Source of the DNA: Diphasiastrum complanatum
Lineage: Eukaryota > Streptophyta > Lycopodiopsida > Lycopodiales > Lycopodiaceae
NCBI GenBank assembly: GCA_029204225.1
Contig: MU831964.1
Coordinates: forward strand, 30,196-94,195
Reading direction: 5' to 3'
DNA: 64,000 nt
Made by a program: the position numbers and the translations under genes. Shown here piece by piece: positions 1 to 10,885 of the stretch (positions are counted from its first letter, which is position 1; each line of letters starts with the position of its first letter). Under the pieces are notes generated by a model. It was not told the DNA's origin and made no database searches. It was given only the letters and a program-made list of their open reading frames with translations.

Positions 1-1
1 T

Positions 2-1018
2 ATTGGAAAAATCATGCCAAGTTGTGGTGATTTTTGGACTCATGTTTCTAGCATAAGTAATCTTGATAATCATAGGAAGTGCATATTGAATGGTCATACT
101 TGTTGTGATCATTATGAGACATTGAGGTCTTGGATTTCCATAAAAAAGGAGCATCATGAAGAGGATCTTAAGGAGTCATCTCAAGGTTCAAGTGTGCCAA
201 GGATTGAGGAAGAGAGTCCTTCTCAAGGTTCAAGTATGTCAAGGATTGAGGAGGAGAGACCTTCTCAAGTTGTGATTCCAAAAATAATCTCAAGAAACAT
301 GGTTGAGTCCATGTGGATCACATTTCAAGGGAAAGAGGAGCATACCTCATTTGGTATACATCTCATAATTACTTCTCCTATGTCATTTGATAGATCAATT
401 TGCTTTAGTGAGATCATTGCATCTCAAAATTGGAGTAAAGCCATACTAGTTGAGTATGAAGTCTCTCTTGAGAACATAGATGATGTTCTTAAAAGGTTGA
501 AATTGATTTTAAATCAATTAGAAAGCAAATGGTTATTTCATCAAATGTATGCTCTTGAGTCATGTAAGAGCAAAAGTGATTTGTTCACTCATAGTTTGAA
601 AATTTGTATTGAGGCAAATTGTAAACTCTTTATGAGAGTAAGTGAATCATCTTCTAAAGACACTTATCTCCATAATGAAGTATTTAGCCTCATTGGATCT
701 GAGATTAGCATGGTAAACAAGCATGAAGATATGATGCAAACACTTTGTTATTATAGCATGCATAGTCTTGCCAATTTGGATAAGTCTAATTCTCTAGATC
801 ATGGTAACATGATGCTAGATCTTTGTGATCCTAATAAGTCAAGAAGAAAGCTTTATTTTCTCGTGGAGGAGCACGCACATGAAGAAGGAACAAGCCTCAA
901 AGTCAAGCATCTACATGAAATTTGGAAGGAATCAATTTCGAAGATGCTAGGATGGTGCAAAGCTCTCAAGTTCATCAAAGATGTCAACATCAAAGAAGCA
1001 CTATCATGGATATGGTGA
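2..1018 (+). CDS. Element X internal ORF, C-terminal part
   Basis: Open from the first bases of the window to a TGA at 1016-1018. It corresponds to about residue 312 onward of the 647-residue ORF at 34361-36304 and is nearly identical to it. It contains the short internal repeat SSQGSS..RIEEE / SQGSS..RIEEE and the second of the two duplicated modules described for the full copy (motifs ICFSEI, KAILVE, CKLFMRVSES, DTYL). It ends a few codons later than the other copy because TGG replaces a TAG stop there. The function is unknown. It sits where gag would be expected, but nothing recognisable as a capsid fold can be seen by eye. Confidence 0.7.
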   Translation: MGKIMPSCGDFWTHVSSISNLDNHRKCILNGHTCCDHYETLRSWISIKKEHHEEDLKESSQGSSVPRIEEESPSQGSSMSRIEEERPSQVVIPKIISRNMVESMWITFQGKEEHTSFGIHLIITSPMSFDRSICFSEIIASQNWSKAILVEYEVSLENIDDVLKRLKLILNQLESKWLFHQMYALESCKSKSDLFTHSLKICIEANCKLFMRVSESSSKDTYLHNEVFSLIGSEISMVNKHEDMMQTLCYYSMHSLANLDKSNSLDHGNMMLDLCDPNKSRRKLYFLVEEHAHEEGTSLKVKHLHEIWKESISKMLGWCKALKFIKDVNIKEALSWIW

Positions 1019-1149
1019 TTTCATATCAACATCAAGCTCATTGGCTGATCTTCACACCTTTTGAACCAGCAAAGACCAATTCAGCCCATAGAGTCAAGTT
1101 CAAGATCATCATGTTTTCCATCAAGCTAAATTTACCAAGCTAGATTTTT

Positions 1150-1158
1150 GAGGAGGAG
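1150..1158 (+). promoter_or_regulatory. Polypurine tract of element X copy 1
   Basis: GAGGAGGAG lies directly before the TGTGAAAA start of the LTR, the position of the plus-strand primer in LTR retrotransposons. The same tract occurs in the second copy at 34212-34220 on the minus strand. Confidence 0.85.
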
Positions 1159-1991
1159 TGTGAAAAATGCAAAAATAAGCTTGGTAGAGGCCAAAAATCT
1201 TGTATATACGTAAACACACATGTGTGGAGCCTGTTCCCACGTGTGAAAATAATGTACTTGTCATGTACCATAATCATATAGGTTGTACATATGATTTAAT
1301 TCAAGTTCTAGTGGCTAAAAAGGCCAAAAACTAGTTTTCTAGACATATGACACATGGCATCAATCTATTGATTGCATGAGCCACATCCTTTGGTTAGGTG
1401 TCATATCACATGTGTAGAGGACAGCTCACATGTGTGGAGTAAGCTGAAGTAGGCAAATTTTGACTTCTAGAAGATTTCCAAGTAGATCTCCATATAGAAG
1501 AAAAATGGACCAAAAGTGCTCAAAATAGAAGGTTTTGTCCAAGTGTCAGTTTTGCATGATGAATCATCATATGACAAAGCACCTTCACACATGTGGGATC
1601 AGAGGGATGATCAGTACCACGAGCTCCCACTTATTGTATATATAGAGCCACATTTGGCCATAATCATTGTGAGACACCAATCTTGGTTTTGGAAGCAATT
1701 TTGAGTGATTCTCTCCATTTGTCTACATTTGTTTTGATTGTTTTGAGGTTCTATCAATGTGTACTTGATTTTCAGGTTGGAGTCCGTACCCTGACAGGGT
1801 TTCACACGTGTGAAACCAGCAAGTACATTTACCTTCAATAAATGATTGTTCTTGTTTGGATTTTATGTTTAGAATTGATCTAGATTGATCTTAATCTTAT
1901 GTAGATTGATAGATCAAGTAAATCTAACATCCAATCCCTCTTGAGGATCAGATTAGGATCCACTCTTGGTCCTTTTTGTACTTTTTTCACA
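1159..1991 (+). repeat. 3' LTR of element X copy 1
   Basis: An 833-bp LTR beginning TGTGAAAAATGC and ending TTTTTTCACA. It is clearly homologous, in inverse orientation, to the LTRs at 33381-34211 (831 bp) and 37895-38726 (832 bp). It carries a TATATATAGAG-type TATA box near 1638 and an unusual density of CACATGTG and CACGTG sites, including the perfect 20-bp palindrome GGTTTCACACGTGTGAAACC at 1798-1817. Confidence 0.9.
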
Positions 1992-2029
1992 CCTCCAAAG
2001 CAAGCCGCCTAAACTACAGGGTTAAACGA

Positions 2030-3352
2030 TTGTATTTGCGAGCTGGGAGGGGTTACTAAGATAGACGATGAGTGGGAGACTGATCACTTAAGAGAACTTT
2101 TGAGGATAGACATACAGCTTTAGCAACCTACCTATCCACACTAGAGACACCCAGCAGTATGACGATTCCAGAAAAATGAAAGCTACGTCTACAAGCCCTA
2201 AAGTTCGCCTTTATAGGGGGCACATTGTATAGACGAGGTGTAGAAGGGTTGTATCGAAGATGCATCACTCCTAAAGAAGCCAAATTTATACAAGAGGAGT
2301 GTCACGATTCTGCCTGTGGGGGCCACTTTGCCGGCCAACTCACAGGGCAGAAAATTCTGAGGGCCGGTTACTGGTGGCTGACACTATTCCAAGATGCTCA
2401 TTCACATGCTTGGAACTGTGACACCTGTCAACGAGTTGACAAGACGGATAATAGGGTGCAATCATTAGTTCCAATACAGACATGTCTCCCCTTTCAAAAT
2501 GGGGCATCGACTTCGTTGGCCCAATACACCCAGCTTCATCTAGCCGGAAACATTATATCATAGTGGCCACTGACTATCTCACAGAGTGGGCCGAGGCACG
2601 TGATGTGGCCAAAGACAATGCAAAAGAAACCGCCTAGTTCTTACTAGAACAGGTGATAGGCCGATTCGGTACACCCAGAGAGCTCATCTCTGAAAGGGGT
2701 ACCCATTTCCTAAACAAAACTATCAAGACTTTGACCGATCAGTTGACGATCAAGCACCGAAAAAGCACACCCTACCACTTGCAAGCCAACGATCAGGCTG
2801 AAAGCACGAACAAACAACTGGTAGGAGTCCTAAGGAAAACCGTATCAGACCGACAGAGGGATTGGGACAAAAAAATGTATTCGTCATTGTGGGCATATAA
2901 TGCCACCTATAAGACCAGTACCAACCACACGCTCTTTTTTCTAGTGTATGGTGAAGAATGTGTACCACCAATAGAAATAGAGCTCCCATCCTTGCGGTTT
3001 GCCATGAAGCATGACCTAGGAGAGAAAGAATCAATACAGCACTGACTGGACACTTTACAAGACCTGGACGAGCATCGAATAGCTGCTCTAAATCACCAAG
3101 AAACCCACAAAAGATGCGTGAAGAAGATTCATGATAGGAACATGCGCAATTACCAGTTCAGGCAGGGGCAGTTAGTGTTGTTCTATGACGCTAGACACGA
3201 GCTGATGCCTCAAAAGTTGGGGCCACGCTAGAACAATCCGTATGTAATAGTGAAACTGTATGAAAATAACACGGTTAAGCTAGCCGAGTTGAACGGTGAA
3301 ATTTTTAAGCACCAAACCAACATAAACAAGATAAAATCTTACAATAGTTAAA
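2030..3352 (+). pseudogene. Decayed Ty3/gypsy integrase
   Basis: Remnant of the integrase part of a gypsy polyprotein. The zinc-binding HHCC segment lies at about 2300-2430 (ECHDSACGGHF and later CDTCQR). The catalytic core is split by a frameshift near 2500 (TDYLTEWAEA resumes in another frame) and by an in-frame TAG at about 2636. The core continues from 2653 with ISERGTHFLN, where the second catalytic Asp of the usual SDRGTHF appears as Glu, and with AESTNKQL, which carries the final Glu. The C-terminal domain follows to a TAA at about 3350 with another internal stop near 3230. It has no LTRs of its own in view and is interrupted on the left by element X. Confidence 0.8.
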
Positions 3353-3568
3353 GAGAAGCCGAAGTCACCTGTACAGTATGTAACACCTTTTCTCTTCACC
3401 TTTTCAGGTATCGGAGTGAACGACCTAGAAGCTTCACGAATATTGAACACTCAGAGAATCAAAATTAGCCCTAGTGGCCTTGTACATATACGCTGAAAGG
3501 AAGGGTGCGAAAAACCAAAACAAAAATTCATAAAGTCAAGAGAAATACAAAAAGATTATTGTTGTGAT
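3353..3568. other. Spacer between integrase and RNase H-like frame
   Basis: About 215 bp with no open frame or recognisable motif. It joins the end of the gypsy integrase to the following RNase H-like ORF. Confidence 0.5.
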
Positions 3569-4243
3569 ATGGAACTCACCCAGGAACTTGGGACATATAC
3601 GTTGAAGGTAGACGGAGCCTGTAGACATTCGAATAGAGAAGGTGCCATAGGAGCAGTATTACAGAATCCCAATGGGACTGAACTAGCCTATAGAGGAGTC
3701 CTATTAGGTAAAGGATTCCCGAACAACACTGCCAAATACAAAGCCCTTCTAATCGGTCTACAAATGACCATGTGAGTTGCGCAAACTATAGGCAACCTCC
3801 GAATTATGGGGGATTCACAACTCCTAATGCGAGGTATGACTGGCGTATACCGACTCAAAAGTAGGATCTTACAGGCCTATGCAATTGCCATCAACGAATA
3901 CACTAGAGAGTTTTCCCACATCGAATGGATGCATATTCCACAAGCACAGAACCAACGTGCTGATAGTCTAGTTGCGATAGCCTACAACCATGATCATTAC
4001 TGGCAATGTGAGCCAGGTAGGGTAGTCATTTCGCCCATAACCATTGATGCGGAGCTATGGACAATCCTAAAAGCCCAAGCATGGTATGGAGTTCGGTGGA
4101 TCAGAAGTCTGATAAACCAAGTAGGTCTAGAGAATCCCCAACTCCTAGTCCAATTACATCATTTAATGAGCCATGAACTATCTAGAACATGTTTTAGGTC
4201 ACACCATAGTAGCATAACCCATGGGTTAATGCACACGGCCTAA
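3569..4243 (+). pseudogene. RNase H-like domain downstream of integrase
   Basis: Two ORF pieces in the same frame are separated by one TGA at 3773-3775. The first shows the start of an RNase H fold (KVDGACR, then GAIGAVLQNP) and TAKYKALLIGL. The second shows GDSQLL and the closing NQRADSL. These match the plant/archaeal-type RNase H found as an extra domain in Tat-lineage gypsy elements. Catalytic positions seen are Asp in VDGA, Asp in GDSQ and Asp in RADSL; the expected Glu (AEYEAL in relatives) is Lys. It lies after the integrase rather than next to the reverse transcriptase. Decayed, so presumably inactive. Confidence 0.65.
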
Positions 4244-4345
4244 GTAAAAACCCATGCCCTAGTACGAACCTGACAGATACACACGGAGGGGGAGAGAGGT
4301 GTAAAGGTTTAAAGATTTTTTGTACATTCAACACATTGTATATTC

Positions 4346-4732
4346 ATGTATATAAATGCTAAAACACAGGTGATGGAATTTACTGCTAAAAAGAGTATGG
4401 AAGACCCACAAAGCAGTAATCAGCCCGACCAACGCCATAGAAAACTGATGAGGTTCGTACTGAAGGAAGGACAGAGGACCGACATAGAAATCCAACGTCT
4501 GAAAGAAGGATTGAAAAAACAAAAGAACCTACGAATCAGAGCCACTAACGAGCAGGTTAGCACCAATAAGGAGTGAGATACCTGGAAGCAAAAGTACAAT
4601 GACCTCAAGGAGGCTACTGATAGACGACAGATAAGCCATAGGGAGGGGTATAAAGGGCAGAAAAAGATCCTAGCCAACACCAAGGTGGAACTAGCTGCAA
4701 CCGAAACTACCGTAGCCATGCTAGCTAGGTAA
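4346..4732 (+). pseudogene. Coiled-coil ORF of gypsy-type remnant
   Basis: One frame with a single TGA at 4574-4576, rich in Lys, Arg, Glu and Gln and poor in hydrophobic clusters. Heptad-like stretches (IEIQRLKEGLKKQ, WKQKYNDLKEA) suggest a coiled coil. It follows the RNase H-like frame on the same strand. Some Tat/Ogre-type elements carry extra ORFs of this nature, but no family motif is recognised here. Confidence 0.4.
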
Positions 4733-4813
4733 TTACATGAGTATCAAAGAAAAGAAGCTGCAAGAGGACCAATCAGGCCTTAGAGTTCCCGCAACCCTTT
4801 ACTCGCTTACCCT

Positions 4814-5366
4814 GTGCACCACAAGGAAATTTTGTCGGACAGTCTGTTCTACAAAAAATTTGATGCTTACAGCTTATATCTACCACCCATGGAGTTTTCG
4901 CTAGATATCCAGGTTTTTGAGCTACGATCATCCACGAGTTCCACCCTCAGATTCACATGGCCACTCATTCTAGGTAGTTTTGAAAACTACAAAGATTCCT
5001 GTGAGAGCTTATGTAGGTTCTCAGTTGTTGTCGCGCACCAGAAAGATGATATCATTAGATTGGCATGCCTACTGCCTACAGAATTGGCTACTACAATCTT
5101 GGGGCGCTAAGACTAAACCCACCAGGATTCACTTTACCAAATGGTGGTACAACCCCAATGAGTCCATGGAGTCAGGAGCGGACCTAGCGTTGTACCTGCG
5201 GATGCGTGACAGAACTTCCAAGGAACGCAAAACCCTAAATGAGATGTTTTATTTTAACTTCCTGGAATGTGCCGATCCAGCCCTTGTGGATGTGGCAGAA
5301 GTGGACCCCAATTACACCGGGGAGTTGAAAAACCAACGAACAGTAATGTGCAGGAATGCACTGTAA
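4814..5366 (+). pseudogene. Unidentified frameshifted ORF
   Basis: Open frame 4814-5110 is followed, after a frameshift at roughly 5100, by frame 2 of the track to a TAA at 5364-5366. Recognisable only as ordinary amino acid composition, with a Trp/Tyr-rich patch (FTKWWYNP). Continuity over 550 bp and the same orientation as the preceding gypsy pieces suggest it belonged to the same element. No function can be assigned. Confidence 0.35.
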
Positions 5367-7000
5367 CACCCACCTCACTATTATGCATCATACACTAGAC
5401 ACGGTATGGTGAGCATCTGTTGCAAGTCTCAATTTTCTATGCATACATCTTTATTGCATCTCTATAAAAACTCTGAGCTGCATTTGGACATTTGCTAACT
5501 TCTATGGGCATAGATGACTGTATAGACGCATAGTTGAGGGGGGGTTGAGAAAGGAAAAAGTGGGAACAAAAACAGTGCAGTGGGGTGGGGAATGACTCCA
5601 TCGTCCAATGGGTAGGGCACAAAAGAAAAATATATATAAAAATAAAAATAAAAATAAAAAAATAAAAACAGAAAAAGAGAGAGAAAGAAAGACTGAGGGA
5701 AAAGTAAAAGAAAAAAAAAAAAGACTTCAACTGTATCTATCAGATCTCGAACCAATTTGTGAGGATGAGTGACGCCTCGCACATCCATAAGAGGTGAGGA
5801 CGATTTTCCTAATTGATTCCATAGACTAGTGGAAAACCAGTACTTCCTAGCGTCTTGTGTATTTGATCTTAGGATAGTAAGTTGTCCTACATGGACTACT
5901 GTCAGAATATAGGGCTTGAGAGAAGAGTCAGTATAGAGAGGAGACTAGATGGTTATTCCTTGTTGAATCCGTTCTTAGAGAGTATAAGTTGAATGTCTAA
6001 ACAAGAAAAAAAAATTAATAATCACCAGTCTGGACCGGTTTCAGAGTTGGGGTACTAAAGCCTCATTGCGTATGCATTCACACACACATCAATGACACGG
6101 TGTTAGACACAATACTGATGACTTGCATCCATATCATCCCATCTCCAATCCTGAGATTTGCATTTGCATATCCCTCCATGCATGGGTCCGAAAGTGGGCA
6201 TTGCCTTACATCTGATAGAATTGGGAGCATTTGCCATTTAGGTCACAGGTGGGTTTTTGCAGGTATGAAGACACCAAACTGTTCAAAGATGTTGTGGTTA
6301 AATCCAATCCGGTTGCAGATGAATCCTAAGGGCTAAATCGACGGCCTTTGGGTAGGAAGCTGTTGAAAACATCCTACCAACTCACTGTGGTTAGCATCAC
6401 CTAGCAAGGGTGCTGAGCCCACTAAACTTGATCCACCACCAGGAGCTGGTCTGCGAAACCAAAGACTCTGGGTCCGCCGTATGGGGACCATACTACCCAG
6501 TGGTAGTCGCCAATGTTAGCCGATATTTTTGCACAGAAAATCGGACTAATATTGAGGTTTAAGTTTGCAATAATTGAAAAAATCGGCATGTAAAACCCGG
6601 TTATTAGAGAAAAATCGGCACAAATTTGCCTAAGAATTGGGTCCCAGCCCGCCCTAAAGTGGCTAGACACAGTAAGAAACTGACTTTCGAAAAAATCATC
6701 AAAAATATTTTGTGGTCAATTCTTGTAAAGACCAAGCCAAAAGTGTCAGTCCACCTAGAATTGGGTCCCAGCCCGCCCTAAATGAGGCTAGAGCAAATTT
6801 TGCGGCCTTAAAAATGGCCGGTAAATATTTTACGGCTTTTCAAAAAATGGCCAGTGTAAAAAATAGCCGGTATGACCGTGCTAAAATCTCACCATGTACA
6901 GAGTCCATTTTTACTAATATATGATCACTCAGTGTATTTTTCAGGGAAACCATGTTGTTGTGGGAGCCCTAGTCATGAATGCCGAAAAAGTCAACCACAG

Positions 7001-7043
<43 letters not shown>

Positions 7044-8105
7044 GAGAAAGAAAAGTTTCGGGTAAAAATGGGACCGGGTAATATAAATTCAGTGTCAAGG
7101 AGTCACAGAAACCCTAACGGCAAAGTTTGGACAATTTACGGGCAATTAACAAAATGTACGGGCCAAGTGGTTACCCAACAGGCCAAAAATCCAAACGAAT
7201 GAGTAATAGGCGCACGACCCTTGAAAAATCGAAGAAAGGCCAAAAACAAAAGTACCCAAAGAAAGAATGAAGGCCGCCTACTAAAAGTAGGGGTTGAAAA
7301 AGGGGCTCACCCAAAATCTGGATATTAAATGCCAAAACACCTTGGAGACTATAAAAATTGGGAGGTACACCCACTAGCCATTGACATTTTGGGCTTCTAG
7401 GGTGTACAAAAGGGGAAACTTGAATGGCCTCCCTAGCCTTTGACAGAAGTGGCATTCTTGGCTAGTTTTGGAAGAGAGCCTTGAATGCACCACTCCCCCA
7501 CTCTCTTATGGAGGCCACTAGGTGTACTATCAAATGGGTTGAGGACAAATGGCAGAGAGGGCTTGAAGGGCATGAAAATTGGCAAAGCCTCATTTTGAAG
7601 GGGGACACTTGGGTTTTCCTATAAAAGGAGCCAACTCTTTGTATTTGTGGATGTGTGTTGAGAGTTAGTGTATTTGGATGTTAGTGTATTTGTGAGTTAG
7701 TGCTTTTGGGTGTTAGTATTATTGAGAGCTTGTTTGAATGAGAGGGCTTGTTGGTTAGGTCCACTTTGTTATTGTGAATGTTAGTTGCTCAATGCTAGTT
7801 GTTTGAATGGGGACGTTAGGGTTTGTACCAAAGTGCAAGATTGTGGGGTGCTGAAACATAGTATGGTTGATTGAACGGTTGTAGTTTCTTACAATTGGTT
7901 GTTTGGTGGGTTGATCATTGTGTTGCATGATGTTGTGGAAAAAAGGTTAGTGGTTTTGTGGTTACCTATTTTGAGGGTGTTAAGTAGTTTTGGGAGTAAT
8001 GTTATGCTTGACGGAGAGGGTGAGTGGGCATTTCATTGATTAGTGTTTTTGGTGTTAAGGTAGTTACTTCTTGCTATCTTACTTTTGTTTTAGGTTGTGG
8101 TGGTA
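5367..8105. other. Non-coding, LTR-like and low-complexity DNA
   Basis: No convincing gene. It contains an A-rich tract at about 5622-5722, a 39-A run near 7002-7040, and a direct repeat of about 25 bp (AATTGGGTCCCAGCCCGCCC) at 6637 and 6760. A TATA-like box lies at 7620-7626, followed by short GTTAGTGTATTTG-type repeats at 7660-7720. The TATA box and the repeats after it look like an old LTR into which Copia1 inserted; the same sequence style continues after 14545. Confidence 0.5.
7620..7626 (+). promoter_or_regulatory. TATA box candidate in LTR-like DNA
   Basis: CTATAAAAGG is followed after about 30 bp by a tract of short direct repeats (GTTAGTGTATTTG). This is the arrangement of a retrotransposon promoter, but the LTR boundaries could not be defined. 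Confidence 0.4.
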
Positions 8106-8110
8106 GTCTT

Positions 8111-8765
8111 TGTGAAAATTGTCAACATTTCCTAGCTAGTTTGAGGCCTAAATTGGCTAAAATTGTAAATAGTTTTGGTTCTGGAGTTTCACACGTGTGA
8201 ACCAGGCCACAATGTTTTTATTTATTGTATTTTTTCAGTATGATGAAGTGTCAAACTTCATACCCTTCAAAATGAGACCATTTTGATGTATTTTGGTCAT
8301 ATAAGCCATTTTTAGCTATTTTTCCTATATAGGGAATATCTAGGGTCAAGTACCTTCTAGAGAGAGGAGAGAGAGTCATCTTCCTCATCCATAAATAGTA
8401 GGGAAGTTGTGGAAAACAGGTTGGAGAAACCTTTTGTATGCTTCATTGAGATCAATAGATCATTGTCATTGTTTCTTCCTCCATTGAGAGCATTGTTGTG
8501 TGTATTGTCTTCAAGCTATTGTGTATGATCTTAGGTGCTTTCCAAAAGTGATAGGCTGATGTATTATGGACTGTATAATGCTATTTTGGGCCGCACTTGA
8601 TGTTTATGGAAGTTTCCATTTGTGATAAATGCTTTTTGATCAAGTTCTTTGCATTCTAGGTAGCATAGAATGTGTTGCCAATTCCTAGCTTATGTAGTTT
8701 GGAGTGCAAGCATTCAAGCCAATGATCTTGGAGTTTAGATCCACTTAGGATCTGTATTTTTCACA
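8111..8765 (+). repeat. Copia1 5' LTR
   Basis: A 655-bp TG...CA repeat matching 13886-14540 almost perfectly. It holds TTCACACGTGTGAA at 8188-8201, a TATATAGGGAA-like TATA region near 8330 and a GAGAGAGGAGAGAGAG tract near 8360. Confidence 0.97.
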
Positions 8766-8777
8766 TGGTATCAGAGC
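8766..8777 (+). promoter_or_regulatory. Copia1 primer binding site
   Basis: TGGTATCAGAGC directly abuts the CA end of the 5' LTR. It is the standard plant site complementary to the 3' end of initiator tRNA-Met. Confidence 0.95.
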
Positions 8778-9937
8778 TGGTTGGCTTCTATTTACAGTAA
8801 GTATTCCATTTTTGGTGATATTTGGATGTTTGATCAAGTTCTAGCATGATTTTGCATTGCTTTGTTGATCAAATCTTACTAACCTTTGTTTTGTGAGTTG
8901 AACTTGTGGATCAAAAGCATATTTCAGGTCTATTGAAGATCAGAGGCTGAAAAGAAACTATTTTGGATCAGATCATAACACCTAATCATTTGTGATTGTG
9001 AGGCTTGTGCATATTCAATACTAACAATGTTCTTTTCAATCCTATTGTTGACAATCTCCATTCTTGGATGAACACTCTCCTTAAGTGGATGAAACTTCTC
9101 CTTAAGTGGATGACAAATGCTCTTTTGAGTGAGTTGTAATTCTCCTAAAGGCTGAGCAAAGCTCCCATTTGGATGAAAGATCCCCTTTTTTGGGTGAACA
9201 TATTGTAAGCTCCATTGTGAAGAGCATATTGTAAAGATTGTCATCAATTTTGGCATAAATTTTGGTGTACTTTGTTGAGCATGTAAGTAACTCTCCTTAT
9301 GTAATTTGATTGGAGCATTTGCTGGAAGGTGTTAACCATTATGCAAGTGTGTTTTCAGGTTCTTAACAGGTTGAGGAACATTCTCATGTGAAGTGATCTT
9401 AGATCTACATCTAAACACCAAGATTTGACAAGATAGTGAAGCTAGTCTTGTGATTCACTAAGTGTGCTCATTCATTCACCTCTAAATCTTGTATTTATCA
9501 CTTGCTGGAGTTTATAAACTTTTAGAAGTGTGGTTTACATGTGGTTTTACAGGTTGAATCAATATCTTAGTGTGTTGATCATATGTTGATCAAGTTTGTT
9601 CATTACTAGGTAATCTTGGCATCCTAGTTTTGGGTATTTTCTAAGAATGCAAGTAACTCTTCACACCATAACTTGATTTGGTCACTTGCTGGAAAGTTTG
9701 AGAGCTTAAGCAAGAGTGTGTTCAGGTTGGTTTGATTTTGTAATCCATTCTTAGTGTGTGCAAAGTGTTGCATGTGTTTCAATCTTCCTTTCTATGCTTG
9801 GAAACCATCTAGGTTCAAGATAGAAGTGTTTTAGGGTCCTAAATCTTCATAGATCTCTTTATCTATCATTTGTTGAGAGAAAAGTGAGTGCTAAGTGCTT
9901 TAGGACAGAACCTAAAAGTTGAAGAAACATTAGAATC

Positions 9938-10885
9938 ATGGCTTCCAATGGTGGGATCATGCTAGAGTCTAGTGAAAGGTTGAGTTCATCAAACTACTCT
10001 ACTTGGAAAGTGAGGATGGAATCCTTACTTGAGTTGAATGAACTCATGGACATAGTTGCAGAAATTGAAGAGAGACCTCTCACACTTCAAGAGCAACAAA
10101 GGTTTGATAAGAAGGCCAAAAGGGCTCTTCATATCATTAAAATGAATGTTACAAATGAACTTCTCAAGGAAGTTGGAAAGTGTCAAAGTGCAAGTGAGGC
10201 ATGGAATGCCTTAAAGAAGCTCTTTGAATCAAAGTCCACATCTAGGGTATTGACCCTAAGGAGACAAATATTTTCTAGTAGGCAAAGAGAGGGTGAAAGT
10301 GCTCATGCATTTATCTTGAGAGTTAAGTCCCTAAGTGATGATTTAGCATGCATTGATGAGAACATAAAAGATGGTGAAATAGTCCAAGTTATGTTGAATG
10401 GTTTGCTAAATGAACATGCTAACCTTGTGCAAAGTTTTGCCATTCAAAGAGTCTTGCCAAGTGTGGTTGACTTGCAAGAAATCTTATTGGCTGAAGAACA
10501 TAGGTTGCAATCAAAGCTTGATGGTGCATCCTTGCAAGGTGGAGGTGAAGAGGCTTTCTTCACAAAAGGCAAATTCAAGGGCAAAGGTAAAGGCAAAGGG
10601 AAATGGTCCAAAGGTGGTAACTTTGATCATGATGATCACTCTTCCTCTTCCTCTTCTACTAAAAACAATAAGTCAAAGTTCAAGTGCTTTTATTGTGGGA
10701 TAAAAGGTCATTTTGCAAATGAATGTTATAAGAAGAAAAGAGAGCAAGGCGAGAGGCAAGGAAATCTTACAATAGATGAGGAAGAACATAACACATGTGA
10801 ATCACTTGTTATGACTTCAAGTTTGTTAGCCAACATAGATGATAATGATCCTTGGTGGATTGAAGTGGAGCCTCATCTCACATGA
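9938..10885 (+). CDS. gag: Copia1 Gag
   Basis: A 315-residue Gag. The N-terminus (MASNGGIML...NYSTWK) and the following region match copia Gag of the UBN2/retrotran_gag type. The C-terminal part has a Gly/Lys-rich linker and a CCHC zinc knuckle (CFYCGIKGHFANEC) at about residues 250-263, for RNA packaging. The frame runs into the protease start (DPWWIE) and stops at 10883-10885, where an uninterrupted copia polyprotein would reach the Asp-Ser-Gly active site. The stop results from a lost base at about 10862-10864, so Gag is probably close to its normal sequence but no longer joined to Pol. Confidence 0.93.
   Translation: MASNGGIMLESSERLSSSNYSTWKVRMESLLELNELMDIVAEIEERPLTLQEQQRFDKKAKRALHIIKMNVTNELLKEVGKCQSASEAWNALKKLFESKSTSRVLTLRRQIFSSRQREGESAHAFILRVKSLSDDLACIDENIKDGEIVQVMLNGLLNEHANLVQSFAIQRVLPSVVDLQEILLAEEHRLQSKLDGASLQGGGEEAFFTKGKFKGKGKGKGKWSKGGNFDHDDHSSSSSSTKNNKSKFKCFYCGIKGHFANECYKKKREQGERQGNLTIDEEEHNTCESLVMTSSLLANIDDNDPWWIEVEPHLT

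Larger units (their letters stand above)
1..1991 (+). mobile_element. Non-autonomous LTR element X, copy 1 (3' part)
   Basis: The window opens inside the internal ORF of an LTR element whose second, complete copy lies at 33381-38726 on the other strand. Seen here are the 3' part of the ORF (to 1018), a short 3' untranslated stretch, a polypurine tract and one full LTR. The 5' LTR lies outside the window, so the target duplication cannot be read. No protease, integrase or reverse transcriptase frame is present in either copy, so the family probably depends on enzymes of another element. DNA immediately to the right (from 1992) is unrelated decayed gypsy sequence, probably the insertion target. 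Confidence 0.85.

Noticed and set aside
7002-7040. Poly-A run as the tail of a processed retrocopy
   Set aside because: No gene-like or SINE-like sequence lies immediately upstream and no target duplication was found.
10882-10885. ATGA overlap of Copia1 gag and pol as evidence of coupled translation
   Set aside because: The pol frame upstream of the ATG still encodes the protease start once a base is allowed for, and copia elements normally have one continuous gag-pol frame; a base loss explains it more simply. Kept as a check in findings.
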